From the NCBI GenBank assembly GCA_937898685.1, contig CALEJT010000045.1, positions 19,105 through 83,104 of the forward strand: a stretch of 64,000 nt of DNA, written 5' to 3'. Both the position numbers and the translations under genes were made by a program. This document shows, one piece after another, positions 18,053 to 26,993 of this stretch (positions are counted from its first letter, which is position 1; every line of letters starts with the position of its first letter). The notes below the pieces were generated by a model. That model did not search any database and was not told the origin of the DNA. It was given only the letters and a program-made list of their open reading frames with translations. This stretch comes from an uncultured Gammaproteobacteria bacterium. Its GTDB lineage: Bacteria > Pseudomonadota > Gammaproteobacteria > Pseudomonadales > Pseudohongiellaceae.

Positions 18053-19782
18053 GCAAAGGGCTGATCGAGATAACTGAGATGATCGATGTTGAGCTGCACC
18101 TGACGCTGGCCACGGAATTCGTTGATGTCGAGACGATAGAGCAGGCTCACGTTCTCGCGCGTGTCGGCCAATACTTCGGGTTCCTGATTGAAAGCGATGC
18201 CATCCACCAAGGTACCGGTTCCAGGTACACCCAGGGTCAGCTTGAGATGCTTGTCGTTGAGGACGCGGCGGCTCAAGACCTGAAAGCCGTTGTGAAACAC
18301 GGGCTCGGGAAAGTGCTGGCCCCAGGGGCCGGCATCGCGCAGGAGTTCAGCGAACTCAAGAGTGAAGCAATCGGGCGTCAAGGCGCCATCACAATAGCGG
18401 CGGGGTGCGAATAGTTCTTCCGCCACTTCCACCCGCAAGGTTTGCTCGAAGGCTTCACGGAACTGTTCGAACTTGTCGCGCGCCAGACTGAGTCCAGCCG
18501 CCATCGCATGCCCCCCGAACTTGCTGAGCAGGCCCGGCCAGGAACTGGCGACACGGTCCAATACATCGCGCAGATGGATGCCGGCAATCGAACGGCCCGA
18601 GCCTTTCAGCTCACCATTGTCGGCACTCGCGAAGACGATCACGGGACGATGCAAACGTTCCTTCAGACGTCCAGCCAAAATGCCGATCACGCCCTGATGC
18701 CAGTTGGGATCGAACAGACAGATGCTGCGCCGCTCCTGCACACCGGCGAATTCCATGTTGAGCAGCGCGAGCGCTTCGCTCTGCATTTCCTGCTCGATCT
18801 GACGCCGATCCTGATTCAGCGCATCGAGTTGCAAGGCGAGACGTCGCGCCGTGGCTTCGTCCTGTGCCAAGAGACAGGCGATGCCGAGACTCATATCGTC
18901 GAGACGCCCGGCGGCATTCAGACGCGGTCCTGCGGCAAAACCCAGATCCGCAGCGACGACGTTGGCGGGATTGCGGCGTCCTACTTCCAGCAAGGCGCGC
19001 ACACCGGGACGACAGCGTCCGGTACGAATCAACTGCAAGCCGTGGCGCACGAGACGCCGGTTGTTCTGATCGAGCGGTACCACGTCGGCGACGGTGCCGA
19101 GCGCCACGAGATCGAGAAAATCAGCGAGTTTCGGTTCAGCGATGCCCTGCGACCTGAACCAGCCATGTTCACGCAACCGGCTGCGCAGCGCGGCCAACAG
19201 ATAGAACATCACCCCTACTCCCGCGAGCGCCTTGCTCGGGAAGGGACAGCCGGGTTGATTCGGATTGAGGATGCAGTCGGCATCGGGCAGCGTCGCACCG
19301 GGCAGGTGGTGATCGGTGACGAGCACCTTGATGCCGAGTTCATGCGCACGTCGTACACCGGCGTGACTCGAGATGCCGTTGTCCACCGTGACGATCAATG
19401 CCGGTCGCCGCTGCGCCGCGACGTCGACGATTTCCGGGCTCAAACCGTAACCGTAGTCGAAACGATTCGGCACGAGATGATCGACCTTGGGAAAGCCCAT
19501 CGCGCGCAAGCCACTCACCGCGAGCGCGGCACTGGTGGCACCGTCGGCATCGAAGTCACCGACGATCAGGATCGGCGCGCGCTTTTCCAGCATTTCGATC
19601 AGCAGCGCACAGGCGCGATCGATGTTCAGTAATTGCTCGGGCGGCAACAGCTCGGACAGATCCAGGCGCAGCTGCGCATCCTCACCGATGCCTCTGGCGA
19701 GGTAGATGCGCTCCAGGACGGGATGTAGAGAACTGGTGAAATTGCGGGCGACGCGCGCCTCGCGTTGACTGATGGGAATCAA
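18049..19782 (-). CDS. recJ: Single-stranded-DNA-specific 5'-3' exonuclease RecJ
   Basis: A 577-residue DHH-family nuclease. Metal-binding motifs are visible in order: IVGDFDADGATSAAL (about residues 96-110), VTVDNGISSHAG, VTDHHLPG (DHH), and the DHHA1-domain motif FGGHAMAAGLSL in the C-terminal half. A final OB-fold segment ends the protein. It works in recombination and mismatch repair. The start codon is TTG at 19782, overlapping the fadD stop as TTGA; this start matches the expected family N-terminus, and no other in-frame start fits. Confidence 0.95.
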   Translation of the reverse strand: MIPISQREARVARNFTSSLHPVLERIYLARGIGEDAQLRLDLSELLPPEQLLNIDRACALLIEMLEKRAPILIVGDFDADGATSAALAVSGLRAMGFPKVDHLVPNRFDYGYGLSPEIVDVAAQRRPALIVTVDNGISSHAGVRRAHELGIKVLVTDHHLPGATLPDADCILNPNQPGCPFPSKALAGVGVMFYLLAALRSRLREHGWFRSQGIAEPKLADFLDLVALGTVADVVPLDQNNRRLVRHGLQLIRTGRCRPGVRALLEVGRRNPANVVAADLGFAAGPRLNAAGRLDDMSLGIACLLAQDEATARRLALQLDALNQDRRQIEQEMQSEALALLNMEFAGVQERRSICLFDPNWHQGVIGILAGRLKERLHRPVIVFASADNGELKGSGRSIAGIHLRDVLDRVASSWPGLLSKFGGHAMAAGLSLARDKFEQFREAFEQTLRVEVAEELFAPRRYCDGALTPDCFTLEFAELLRDAGPWGQHFPEPVFHNGFQVLSRRVLNDKHLKLTLGVPGTGTLVDGIAFNQEPEVLADTRENVSLLYRLDINEFRGQRQVQLNIDHLSYLDQPFA

Positions 19783-21458
19783 GCCTGCTCCATCACGGGT
19801 TCCAGCGCAGCGGGCTGCGGCGCCTCTTCACCCGGTACTTCATCACGCAATTGTCGACGCAACACCTTACCGACATTGCTCTTCGGCAGCGCGTCGCGGA
19901 ACTCCACCAGACGCGGCACCTTGTAAGCCGCGAGCGCCTGTCTGCAATAGGCGATCACGTCCTTCGCCGTGAGTTCTGGGTTGCGACTCACGACATACAA
20001 CTTGATCTGCGTGCTGCATTCGTCACCGACCGCGACGGCACAGGCGTCGCTGATGTCGGGATGCGTGCACACGTGATCTTCGATTTCATTCGGGAATACG
20101 TTGAAGCCCGAGATGATGATCAGATCCTTGATGCGATCGATGATGCGCAGCTGTCCGTCCGGATCGAGTACCGCGACGTCGCCCGTGTGCAACCAACCTT
20201 CGCTGTCGAACACACGCGCGTTTTCATCGGGCTTCTGCCAATAACCCAACATCACCTGCGGGCCCTTGACGCACAGCTCGCCGGGCTCCCCCGCTTCCGC
20301 CACGCCCCCTTCAGGCGTTTTCAGACAGATCTCGGTGAGCGGCACGGGACGCCCCACCGTACCGAGGCGATAGTCGCTGTAGTTGCCGCAGGCAACGACG
20401 GGCGAGCATTCCGAGAGCCCATAGCCTTCGAGAATGCGACAGCCCGTGAGTCTCTCCCAGGCGTCGGCCACCTGGCGCGACAAGGCCATGCCACCGGAAC
20501 TCGCGATGCGCAGCGTGCTGAAGTTCACGTCCTTGATGCGCGGGTGTTCGCAGAGCGCCTTGTAGAGTGTGGAGATGCCGACGAAGCCATCGATGCGCGG
20601 CAGTTTCTTGAGCGTTTTCACGAAGCCGTCGATGTCGCGCGGATTGGGAATCAATACCGTCTCATGCCCCCGGTAGAGGGAGATGAGGAAGTTCATGGTG
20701 AAGGCGTAGACGTGGTAGAGCGGCAGCGGTGCGATCATCAACGCGCCACGCTTGGGGCAGTCTTCACCCAACGCCGCCTCCACCTGCCGCAGGTTGCTGC
20801 TGAGGTTTCGGTGCGTGAGCATCGCGCCCTTTGCCACACCAGTGGTGCCACCCGTGTATTGCAGCACGGCGAGATCGCTGGGCGCCGGTTCGGGCAACCC
20901 GGCGCCACCACGTTTCTGCCGCCAAGTCTCGCCCTGGGCCAGCACTTGGCGGAAGGAAAGTTGATTGCGGAAGGAGAACGGTTTGATGCCTCCACGCAGA
21001 TGACGCGCGGCGAGATTCAGCAGCGAGCGCTTGGGCCAGTCGTGCAGATCGCCGACTTCCGTCACCACCACACGCTCGACGTTGGTCTCGTCGACGACGC
21101 TTGCGGCGGTGGCCGCGGTATTGGCGAAACACACCAACAGGCGCGCACCGGAGTCCTGCAACTGAAAACGGATTTCTGGCGCCGTATAGAGCGGGTTGAC
21201 GTTCACCACCACGCCACAGGCCTTGAGCACTCCCAGCGCCGCCACCGGATACTGCAGCAGGTTGGGCAGTTGCAGCGCCACACGCTCGCCGGGAAGGAGA
21301 CGGAATTCGTGAATCAGCCAATGAGCGAAGGCGTCGCTGAGGCGGTCCAGCGCCGCGAAGGACAGCTTCTGTCCCAGGCAGCGGAATGCGGTTGCGGCCC
21401 CGCCACTGCGCAGAGCGCTGCGGCTCATTTCCACCAGGTTCTGATCTTCCAGCTGCAT
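19779..21458 (-). CDS. fadD: Long-chain fatty acid-CoA ligase FadD
   Basis: A 559-residue adenylate-forming enzyme. The AMP-binding P-loop YTGGTTGVAKGAMLTHRN (about residues 210-227), the acyl-adenylate motif GYGLSECSPVV, the motif GWLHTGDVAVLDPDG and IKDLIIISGFNVFPNEIE are in order, and the C-terminal lysine lies in LPKSNVGKVLRRQLR. It activates fatty acids with CoA and ATP at the inner face of the membrane. The ATG at 21458 has AAGGAGAGG upstream and gives the normal FadD length; the frame is open further upstream without a plausible start. The end overlaps recJ. Confidence 0.93.
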   Translation of the reverse strand: MQLEDQNLVEMSRSALRSGGAATAFRCLGQKLSFAALDRLSDAFAHWLIHEFRLLPGERVALQLPNLLQYPVAALGVLKACGVVVNVNPLYTAPEIRFQLQDSGARLLVCFANTAATAASVVDETNVERVVVTEVGDLHDWPKRSLLNLAARHLRGGIKPFSFRNQLSFRQVLAQGETWRQKRGGAGLPEPAPSDLAVLQYTGGTTGVAKGAMLTHRNLSSNLRQVEAALGEDCPKRGALMIAPLPLYHVYAFTMNFLISLYRGHETVLIPNPRDIDGFVKTLKKLPRIDGFVGISTLYKALCEHPRIKDVNFSTLRIASSGGMALSRQVADAWERLTGCRILEGYGLSECSPVVACGNYSDYRLGTVGRPVPLTEICLKTPEGGVAEAGEPGELCVKGPQVMLGYWQKPDENARVFDSEGWLHTGDVAVLDPDGQLRIIDRIKDLIIISGFNVFPNEIEDHVCTHPDISDACAVAVGDECSTQIKLYVVSRNPELTAKDVIAYCRQALAAYKVPRLVEFRDALPKSNVGKVLRRQLRDEVPGEEAPQPAALEPVMEQA

Positions 21459-21670
21459 GCGCTGCGTCTTCCTCTCCTTGATTTTGGATGACGTGTCCGC
21501 ATTTTCTTGGGACCGCCGCCCAGGGCCGCCGCATTTTAGCACCGGGCAGCGCCGCGGCGCTGAATTGACGCCGCGATGAGGAACTTCGTGGCGCAGGATC
21601 CTGCCTAAATGCTGGGCTCCCGCGTTATCACCGAGAGTTCCACCGCAGACACCATGAGGATGTACCTTCC

Positions 21671-22753
21671 ATGATCCTACGTTCGCGCTCACGTCGTTTT
21701 GCTGCTTGTCTGGGGCTTTTGCTGGGCTGCCTGGCCCTGCCCGCCCTGCCGGCACAAACGCCGGACTACCTCAGTTTTCATACCGAAGACGAAGCCAACA
21801 ACATCGAGATCTTCAAGGCGGCTAGCCCCTCCGTGGTCTACGTGACCAACAGCGCGCTACGGCGCAACTTCTACAGTCTGAACATCCAGGAGATTCCGCA
21901 AGGCGCCGGCACCGGCTTCGTGTGGGACAAATCCGGCCTGATCGTCACCAACTTCCACGTGATCCGCGGTGCCAACCGCGTGACCATCACCCTGCACGAC
22001 CAGAGCACCTGGGACGCCGAAGTCGTGGGTCTCGCCCCCGGCAAGGACCTTGCTCTGTTGCGCATCAAGGCGCCGCCGGAAAAACTCGTGCCCCTGCCCC
22101 TCGGTGACTCCTCGCTCCTGGAAGTCGGCCGCAAGGTGATCGCCATCGGTAACCCCTTCGGTCTCGACACCACCATGACCGTCGGCGTCGTCAGCGCCCT
22201 CGGCCGCGAGATCAACTCACTCACCGACCGCAAGATCCGTGACGTGATCCAGACCGATGCCTCCATCAACCCCGGAAACTCCGGCGGCCCGCTGCTCAAC
22301 TCGCTCGGTCAGCTGATCGGCGTGAACACGCAGATCATCAGCCCCAGCGGCGCCAGCGCGGGCATCGGCTTCGCGATCCCGGTCAACACGGTGAAAAAAG
22401 TCATTCCGCAGTTGATCCAGTACGGCCGCGAAGTGCAGCCCACGCTAGGCATCCAGTACGTGTCCGACGCCGTGGCGCGGCAGCGCGGCATCCGCGGCAT
22501 CATCGTCGCCGCCGTCAATCCCAACGCACCTGCTGGGCGCGCTGGTCTGCGCGGCCTGCAACAGGATCGCCGCGGTGGTTATCAGCTCGGTGACATCATC
22601 GTCGAGATCGATGGTTACGAGATCAACAACAGCGACGACATGTTGAACGCGCTCGAACAGCATCAGCCGGGAGACAGGGTCACCGTGGTGACGATGCGCG
22701 GCGACGATCGCATGGAGTTCCAGGTAACGCTCGCCGGACCGGATGAGGTGTAG
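21671..22753 (+). CDS. Trypsin-like serine protease with PDZ domain (HtrA/DegP-like, S1C)
   Basis: A 360-residue exported protease. A signal peptide covers about residues 1-29 (ending LPAQ). The catalytic triad is H96 (TNFHVI), D126 (GKDLALLRI) and S204 (NPGNSGGP). One PDZ domain occupies about 255-355 (GIIVAAVNPNAPAGRAGLRG, GDIIVEIDGYEI, ALEQHQPGDRVTV). The single PDZ resembles DegS or single-PDZ HtrA rather than two-PDZ DegP. A cleavable signal, rather than a membrane anchor, suggests a soluble periplasmic enzyme, though an uncleaved anchor cannot be excluded. It is monocistronic, between a divergent fadD and its own terminator. Confidence 0.9.
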   Translation: MILRSRSRRFAACLGLLLGCLALPALPAQTPDYLSFHTEDEANNIEIFKAASPSVVYVTNSALRRNFYSLNIQEIPQGAGTGFVWDKSGLIVTNFHVIRGANRVTITLHDQSTWDAEVVGLAPGKDLALLRIKAPPEKLVPLPLGDSSLLEVGRKVIAIGNPFGLDTTMTVGVVSALGREINSLTDRKIRDVIQTDASINPGNSGGPLLNSLGQLIGVNTQIISPSGASAGIGFAIPVNTVKKVIPQLIQYGREVQPTLGIQYVSDAVARQRGIRGIIVAAVNPNAPAGRAGLRGLQQDRRGGYQLGDIIVEIDGYEINNSDDMLNALEQHQPGDRVTVVTMRGDDRMEFQVTLAGPDEV

Positions 22754-22789
22754 CCCCGCGTCTTCCGGTTGAAACCCGCAAACAGAAAC

Positions 22790-22820
22790 AGCCGAAGTCC
22801 TACAGGACTTCGGCTTTTTT
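22790..22820 (+). terminator. Terminator of the HtrA-like protease gene
   Basis: An 11-bp perfect stem (AGCCGAAGTCC / GGACTTCGGCT) with loop TACA and six T. The minus-strand side lacks a T run, so it serves mainly the plus-strand gene. Confidence 0.93.
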
Positions 22821-22854
22821 CATGGGGGAAACGCAGAAGGATCTGCGCTGAGGC

Positions 22855-23748
22855 TCAGCGTCCGAAGAGGCCGTCGAGCGCGCGGTTGAACACTCTGTCG
22901 ACGGCGCCATCGACCTCGCGCTGGGTGCGATTCTCGACCTTATCGGTCTGACGATCGACCTGGCGCTCGGCCTGACGCCCCAGGATGTTGCCGAAGAGGC
23001 CGCCACGACGCTCCTCCGCAGACTCTGCAGCTGGTGCGTCGGCGCCAGCGCCCGATAGGAGAGCCCCGAAATTGGGCATCTGCTGTGGGTTGGCCGGCAG
23101 ATCGAAACGCGAGGCCACGATGTCGGCCTGGCTGAGCGAGGCAATGCGGTAGGTATTGCCGAAACGCAGCACACCATCGCCCTTGCCATAGATCAGCGCC
23201 ATCGACTCGTCGTAAGAGGCACGCGCCGTATCGACGCCGAAGGACGCTGCCAGCGCCTGACCCCAAGCGCCCATCGTCTGGCTGAATTCGCGCAATACCG
23301 GATGGCTGCCGATCACCATTTCATCGGTGCGGTTGGTGCCATCTTCGTCGGTGTAAGACGCCAGATAGACACGGCCCTCGATGCCGGCCACGGTCTCGGT
23401 ACGGCCCGTGTCTTCCAGTCTGTACACACCATTGAGCTCATTGCCCACGTCGAGATCGGCCTGGTTCATCATCCCAGCGAACATCTGCCCCATCGCACTG
23501 AGGTCGAACACCATGGGCTGACCACCCTGGTTCGTCACCATGAAGACCTTGCTGTCACGCAACAGCATGTAGCCCTGCGCGTCGGACTGAGGCATGTCCA
23601 TGCGCAAACGATCGCCGTCGAATTCGAACTCCATGGTGCCGCGCTCGCCGTCGTCTTCACCGACGTCGAGCACTATCCGCCCTCCTGCCCATGCGCTGAG
23701 CGGCAATACGCCGAGAAGGGCGATTGCCACGGATCGATGCAGTTTCAT
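22855..23748 (-). CDS. Secreted DUF4412-like protein of unknown function
   Basis: A 297-residue protein with a clear signal peptide (residues 1-21, ending SAWA). The mature part begins with beta strands of the DUF4412 kind (MEFEFDGDRLRMDMP...YMLLRDSKVFMVTNQGGQPMVFDL), suggesting a LolA/LolB-like half barrel, but I make that link only tentatively. The last 45 residues are an unusual charged helix rich in Arg, Asp and Gln (RQAERQVDRQTDK, VDGAVDRVFNRALDGLF). CAGGAG precedes the ATG. Neighbours give no functional clue. It is probably periplasmic. Confidence 0.65.
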   Translation of the reverse strand: MKLHRSVAIALLGVLPLSAWAGGRIVLDVGEDDGERGTMEFEFDGDRLRMDMPQSDAQGYMLLRDSKVFMVTNQGGQPMVFDLSAMGQMFAGMMNQADLDVGNELNGVYRLEDTGRTETVAGIEGRVYLASYTDEDGTNRTDEMVIGSHPVLREFSQTMGAWGQALAASFGVDTARASYDESMALIYGKGDGVLRFGNTYRIASLSQADIVASRFDLPANPQQMPNFGALLSGAGADAPAAESAEERRGGLFGNILGRQAERQVDRQTDKVENRTQREVDGAVDRVFNRALDGLFGR

Positions 23749-24129
23749 GACAAAACTCCTGCTTTTTAGTTATGGAATGTTGACTCGTGAGGCGATCCGC
23801 CCGACGGCCGCACTCGGCAAAGGGACTCGAGACGTGGGGGATCAACGGCGCGGATTATCCGCGGTGAAAAAATTATTTTTGTGAAGAAAGGGGCAACCTC
23901 AGCCATTGACGCACGAAAACTGTGTTCCCGCGCGCGCGGAAGTCCCGAGCGCACAGCGTCACGTGGCGCGCGTCGCGCTCCGTGGACGCCTCGTTTCAGA
24001 ACTTCCCAGCGCGGCAGAGGCCTGCTTCGTTCTCAACGCTGCAACACGAATGTGATATTTCGGTAACGTCCGAGTGAAAAAAAGCCGCTGCGTTTTCACG
24101 CAACGGCTTCATGTTCGCACCAGAATGAA
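23749..24129. other. Intergenic region between thrC and the DUF4412-like gene
   Basis: There are 381 bases without a convincing gene. The distal part holds the thrC terminator (24076-24109). An A/T-rich patch (about 23865-23885) could belong to the promoter of the downstream minus-strand gene, but no clean -10/-35 pair is seen. Short frames here have no ribosome binding site and unnatural composition. Confidence 0.6.
24076..24109 (-). terminator. Terminator of the hom-thrC operon
   Basis: Read on the minus strand, an 11-bp stem (AAGCCGTTGCG / CGCAGCGGCTT, one mismatch) is followed by a run of seven T, about 20 bases after the thrC stop. Confidence 0.9.
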
Positions 24130-25530
24130 TCAGCGCTTGTTGCTCAGCGCATTGACCATGAATTGCTTCACCGCATCGAGGCTGTTCGGCAATACAGTGT
24201 AGCGCTCTTCGCGTTCATACAGGTCTGCCATGTGCGGTGGCAACGCCGGCGTGGCGAAGCCGGCGAGTTCGATGGCAGCGGCAAACTTGGCCGGATGTGC
24301 GGTGCCGAGAATGATCATCGGTGTCGCACCATCGCTGTCGCAGAGTTCCGCCGCCTTCACGCCCGTTGCCGTATGCGGATCGAGCAGGAAGTCGGTGCGC
24401 TCCTTGACGGCCTTGATGGTGGCGCAGGTCGTTGCATCGTCGACACTGGCACTGTCGAAATGCGCACGCGCACGCGCCCATTCCTCTTCACTCACTTGCT
24501 GCACTTCCGTGCTCAAGCCGGTGACGAAGCGCGTGACGCGCTCGGTGTCACCCTGGAACAGGTCGTAGAGGAAGCGCTCGAAATTGCTGCTCACCATGAT
24601 GTCCATGCTCGGCGAGAGCGAGGGCTCGAGCGGCGTCTTGTGATAGCGGTTGCCGCTGATGAAGCGATGCAGGATGTCGTTGCGGTTGGTGGCGATGATC
24701 AGCTGCTTCACCGGCAGGCCCATCTTCTTGGCGAGATAGCCGGCGTAGATGTCGCCGAAGTTGCCGGTGGGTACGGAGAAGGACACCGCCTCGTGCTTAC
24801 CGAGGAACGGCAGCGCGGCGTAAAAGTAGTAGACGATCTGCGCCATGATGCGCGCGAAGTTGATCGAGTTCACCGCGCCGAGCTGATAGCCCTCGGGCAG
24901 GAAGCTCTGATCGGCGAAGGCCTTCTTCACGATCTCCTGGCAATCATCGAAATTGCCTTCGAGCGCGATGTTGTTGACGTTGTCTCCCTTCACCGTGGTC
25001 ATCTGGCGGCGCTGTACTTCGGACACGCGCTGATGCGGATGCAGGATGAAGAGATCGACGAAAGCGCTGTGCTTGCAGCCTTCGAGCGCGGCGGAACCTG
25101 TGTCGCCAGAGGTCGCGCCCAAAATGGCGATGTGCTGTTTGCGCTTGCTCAGGAAGTAATCGAGCAGACGTCCCAGCAACTGCAGCGCGAAATCCTTGAA
25201 CGCCAGGGTCGGGCCACAATAGAGCTCGAGCACGTAGTGGTTGTCGTACAGATGCACGAGCGGCGCGACCTTCGGGTCGGAAAAACTCGCATAGCTGGCA
25301 TCGATCATCGCCTTCAGTTCGGCGTCGGGAATGGCGCCGTCGACGAAGGGTTTGACCACTTCGAAGGCGAGTTCCTGGTAGGAGAGCTTGGCCCACGCAG
25401 CGAGCTGCTCGGCAGTGACCTGCGGCACTCGTTCCGGAATGTAGAGACCACCGTCGGGCGCGAGGCCCGTGAGGACGACGTCTTCGAAGCTGGCGGCGGG
25501 ACTCTTGCCGCGCGTACTGATGTATTTCAT
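24130..25530 (-). CDS. thrC: Threonine synthase
   Basis: A 466-residue PLP enzyme of fold type II. The PLP lysine lies in GPTLAFKDFALQLLGRL (about residue 113), the phosphate-binding GATSGDTGSAALEGC stretch follows and the N-terminus is the thrC-type YISTRGKSPAASFEDVVLTGLAPDGGLYIPE. It makes threonine from phosphohomoserine. AGGAG precedes the ATG, 19 bases after the hom stop, giving the common proteobacterial hom-thrC pair. The length is that of the enterobacterial/pseudomonad long form. Confidence 0.96.
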   Translation of the reverse strand: MKYISTRGKSPAASFEDVVLTGLAPDGGLYIPERVPQVTAEQLAAWAKLSYQELAFEVVKPFVDGAIPDAELKAMIDASYASFSDPKVAPLVHLYDNHYVLELYCGPTLAFKDFALQLLGRLLDYFLSKRKQHIAILGATSGDTGSAALEGCKHSAFVDLFILHPHQRVSEVQRRQMTTVKGDNVNNIALEGNFDDCQEIVKKAFADQSFLPEGYQLGAVNSINFARIMAQIVYYFYAALPFLGKHEAVSFSVPTGNFGDIYAGYLAKKMGLPVKQLIIATNRNDILHRFISGNRYHKTPLEPSLSPSMDIMVSSNFERFLYDLFQGDTERVTRFVTGLSTEVQQVSEEEWARARAHFDSASVDDATTCATIKAVKERTDFLLDPHTATGVKAAELCDSDGATPMIILGTAHPAKFAAAIELAGFATPALPPHMADLYEREERYTVLPNSLDAVKQFMVNALSNKR

Positions 25531-25549
25531 GGCTGCTCCTCTGCGCGCG

Positions 25550-26902
25550 TCAGGCCTCGGGTCTGAACACGCGGATACGCATTACCTTGTCCGCGACCGT
25601 CGGCAGCGCCTCGATCTTGCGGATGGCCTCATTCATGACTTTTTCTTTCACTTCGTGCGTGAGGATGATCACGGGCACACGCTGACTGTCCGCATCCGGT
25701 CCACGTGGTTCCTTCTGGATGATTGCTTCGATGTTGATGGAGCAGTCGCCGAGAATTTCAGTGATGTCGGACAACACACCCACCTGATCCAGGGCAGTGA
25801 TGCGCAGGTAATAGGCGCTGTGCACTTCTTCCATCGGCAGGATGGGCAGATCGGAGAGCGCGTGGTCGAGGAAGGCGAGCGCAGGCACGCTGCTTTCCGG
25901 ACAGGCGATCATGCGCGCCACGTCGATGATGTCTGCCACCACGGCGGAAGCGGTCGGGAAGGCACCGGCACCGGCGCCGTAGTAAAGCGTGGAGCCGACC
26001 GCATCGCCATTGACCATCACTGCGTTCATCACGCCGTTGACGTTGGCGATCAGACTGTCTTCATCGATGAAGGTCGGATGCACGCGCAGCTCGATGCCCT
26101 CCGGCGTTCTGCGGCTGATGCCGAGGTGTTTGATGCGATAGCCGAGTTCATCGGCATAACGGATGTCCTGTTTCGTCAGCTTGCTGATGCCTTCGGTGTA
26201 GACCTTGTCGAACTGCAGCGGAATGCCGAAGGCGATCGAAGCGAGGATCGTGAGTTTGTGCGCCGCATCGATACCTTCGATGTCGAAGGTCGGATCCGCT
26301 TCGGCGTAACCGAGTGCCTGCGCTTCTTTCAAGACGTCGGCAAAGGCGCGGCCCTTCTCTCGCATCTCGGTGAGGATGAAGTTGCCCGTGCCGTTGATGA
26401 TGCCGCTGACCCACTGGATGCTGTTGCCGGCCAAGCCTTCGCGAATCGCCTTGATGATGGGAATGCCACCGGCGACGGAGGCTTCGTAGGCGACGAGGAC
26501 TTTTTTCTCGGCAGCAGCAGCGAAGATTTCGTTACCGTACTCGGCGACCAGCGCCTTGTTGGCGGTGACCACGTGCTTGCCGTTGGCGATGGCCTTGAGC
26601 ACGAGCTCACGCGCGACAGTGGTGCCGCCCATCAGTTCCAACACGATCTGCACTTCAGGGTCGTCGACCACGGCAAAGGGATCGGTGCTGTAACGCGTAT
26701 CACCGATGTCCTGACCCGGGCGCAGACGGCGGGAGCCGACGTGGGTGACCACGAGCTCGCTGCCGATGCGACGCGCGATGTCGCGACGGTTTTTGTTGAG
26801 AAGCGTGTAGGTGCCGTAACCGACCGTGCCGAGACCACAGATCCCGATCTTTACGGGCTCGATATTGGAGGAACTCAAGGGAAGACTCCGAAGCGCGGCC
26901 AT
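25550..26902 (-). CDS. hom: Homoserine dehydrogenase
   Basis: A 450-residue monofunctional enzyme: NAD(P) Rossmann domain (VKIGICGLGTVGYG), catalytic domain (GIINGTGNFILTEM; EADPTFDIEGIDAAHKLTIL) and a C-terminal ACT domain (YYLRITALDQVGVLSDITEIL) that probably senses threonine. It reduces aspartate semialdehyde to homoserine. The frame is open far upstream. The ATG at 26902 is chosen; another ATG at 26917 is only a few bases below a TATAAT-like box at 26930-26935. Neither has a good ribosome binding site, so the exact start is uncertain by about five codons. Confidence 0.93.
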   Translation of the reverse strand: MAALRSLPLSSSNIEPVKIGICGLGTVGYGTYTLLNKNRRDIARRIGSELVVTHVGSRRLRPGQDIGDTRYSTDPFAVVDDPEVQIVLELMGGTTVARELVLKAIANGKHVVTANKALVAEYGNEIFAAAAEKKVLVAYEASVAGGIPIIKAIREGLAGNSIQWVSGIINGTGNFILTEMREKGRAFADVLKEAQALGYAEADPTFDIEGIDAAHKLTILASIAFGIPLQFDKVYTEGISKLTKQDIRYADELGYRIKHLGISRRTPEGIELRVHPTFIDEDSLIANVNGVMNAVMVNGDAVGSTLYYGAGAGAFPTASAVVADIIDVARMIACPESSVPALAFLDHALSDLPILPMEEVHSAYYLRITALDQVGVLSDITEILGDCSINIEAIIQKEPRGPDADSQRVPVIILTHEVKEKVMNEAIRKIEALPTVADKVMRIRVFRPEA

Positions 26903-26929
26903 GCCGCTACTGCGCATCAAAAGGCGCGC

Positions 26930-26935
26930 ATTATA
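26930..26935 (-). promoter_or_regulatory. Putative -10 box of hom
   Basis: TATAAT on the minus strand between dsbC and hom. The predicted transcript start is near 26923, giving a leader of only about 20 bases to the ATG at 26902. The -35 is weak. Confidence 0.35.
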
Positions 26936-26993
26936 GCCTGCGCGACGGAGTTTTGTGGAAGGAGGAACGCCGGAAGAAGCGCCGCGAAAACGC

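Noticed and set aside
19851..21491. Long plus-strand open frame opposite fadD
   Set aside because: It lies antisense to a clear fadD with all adenylate-enzyme motifs. High GC makes long antisense frames common, and its translation has a biased, domain-free composition.
23881..24066. A 61-codon plus-strand frame in the thrC downstream gap
   Set aside because: No ribosome binding site, Arg-rich low-complexity translation and no family resemblance.
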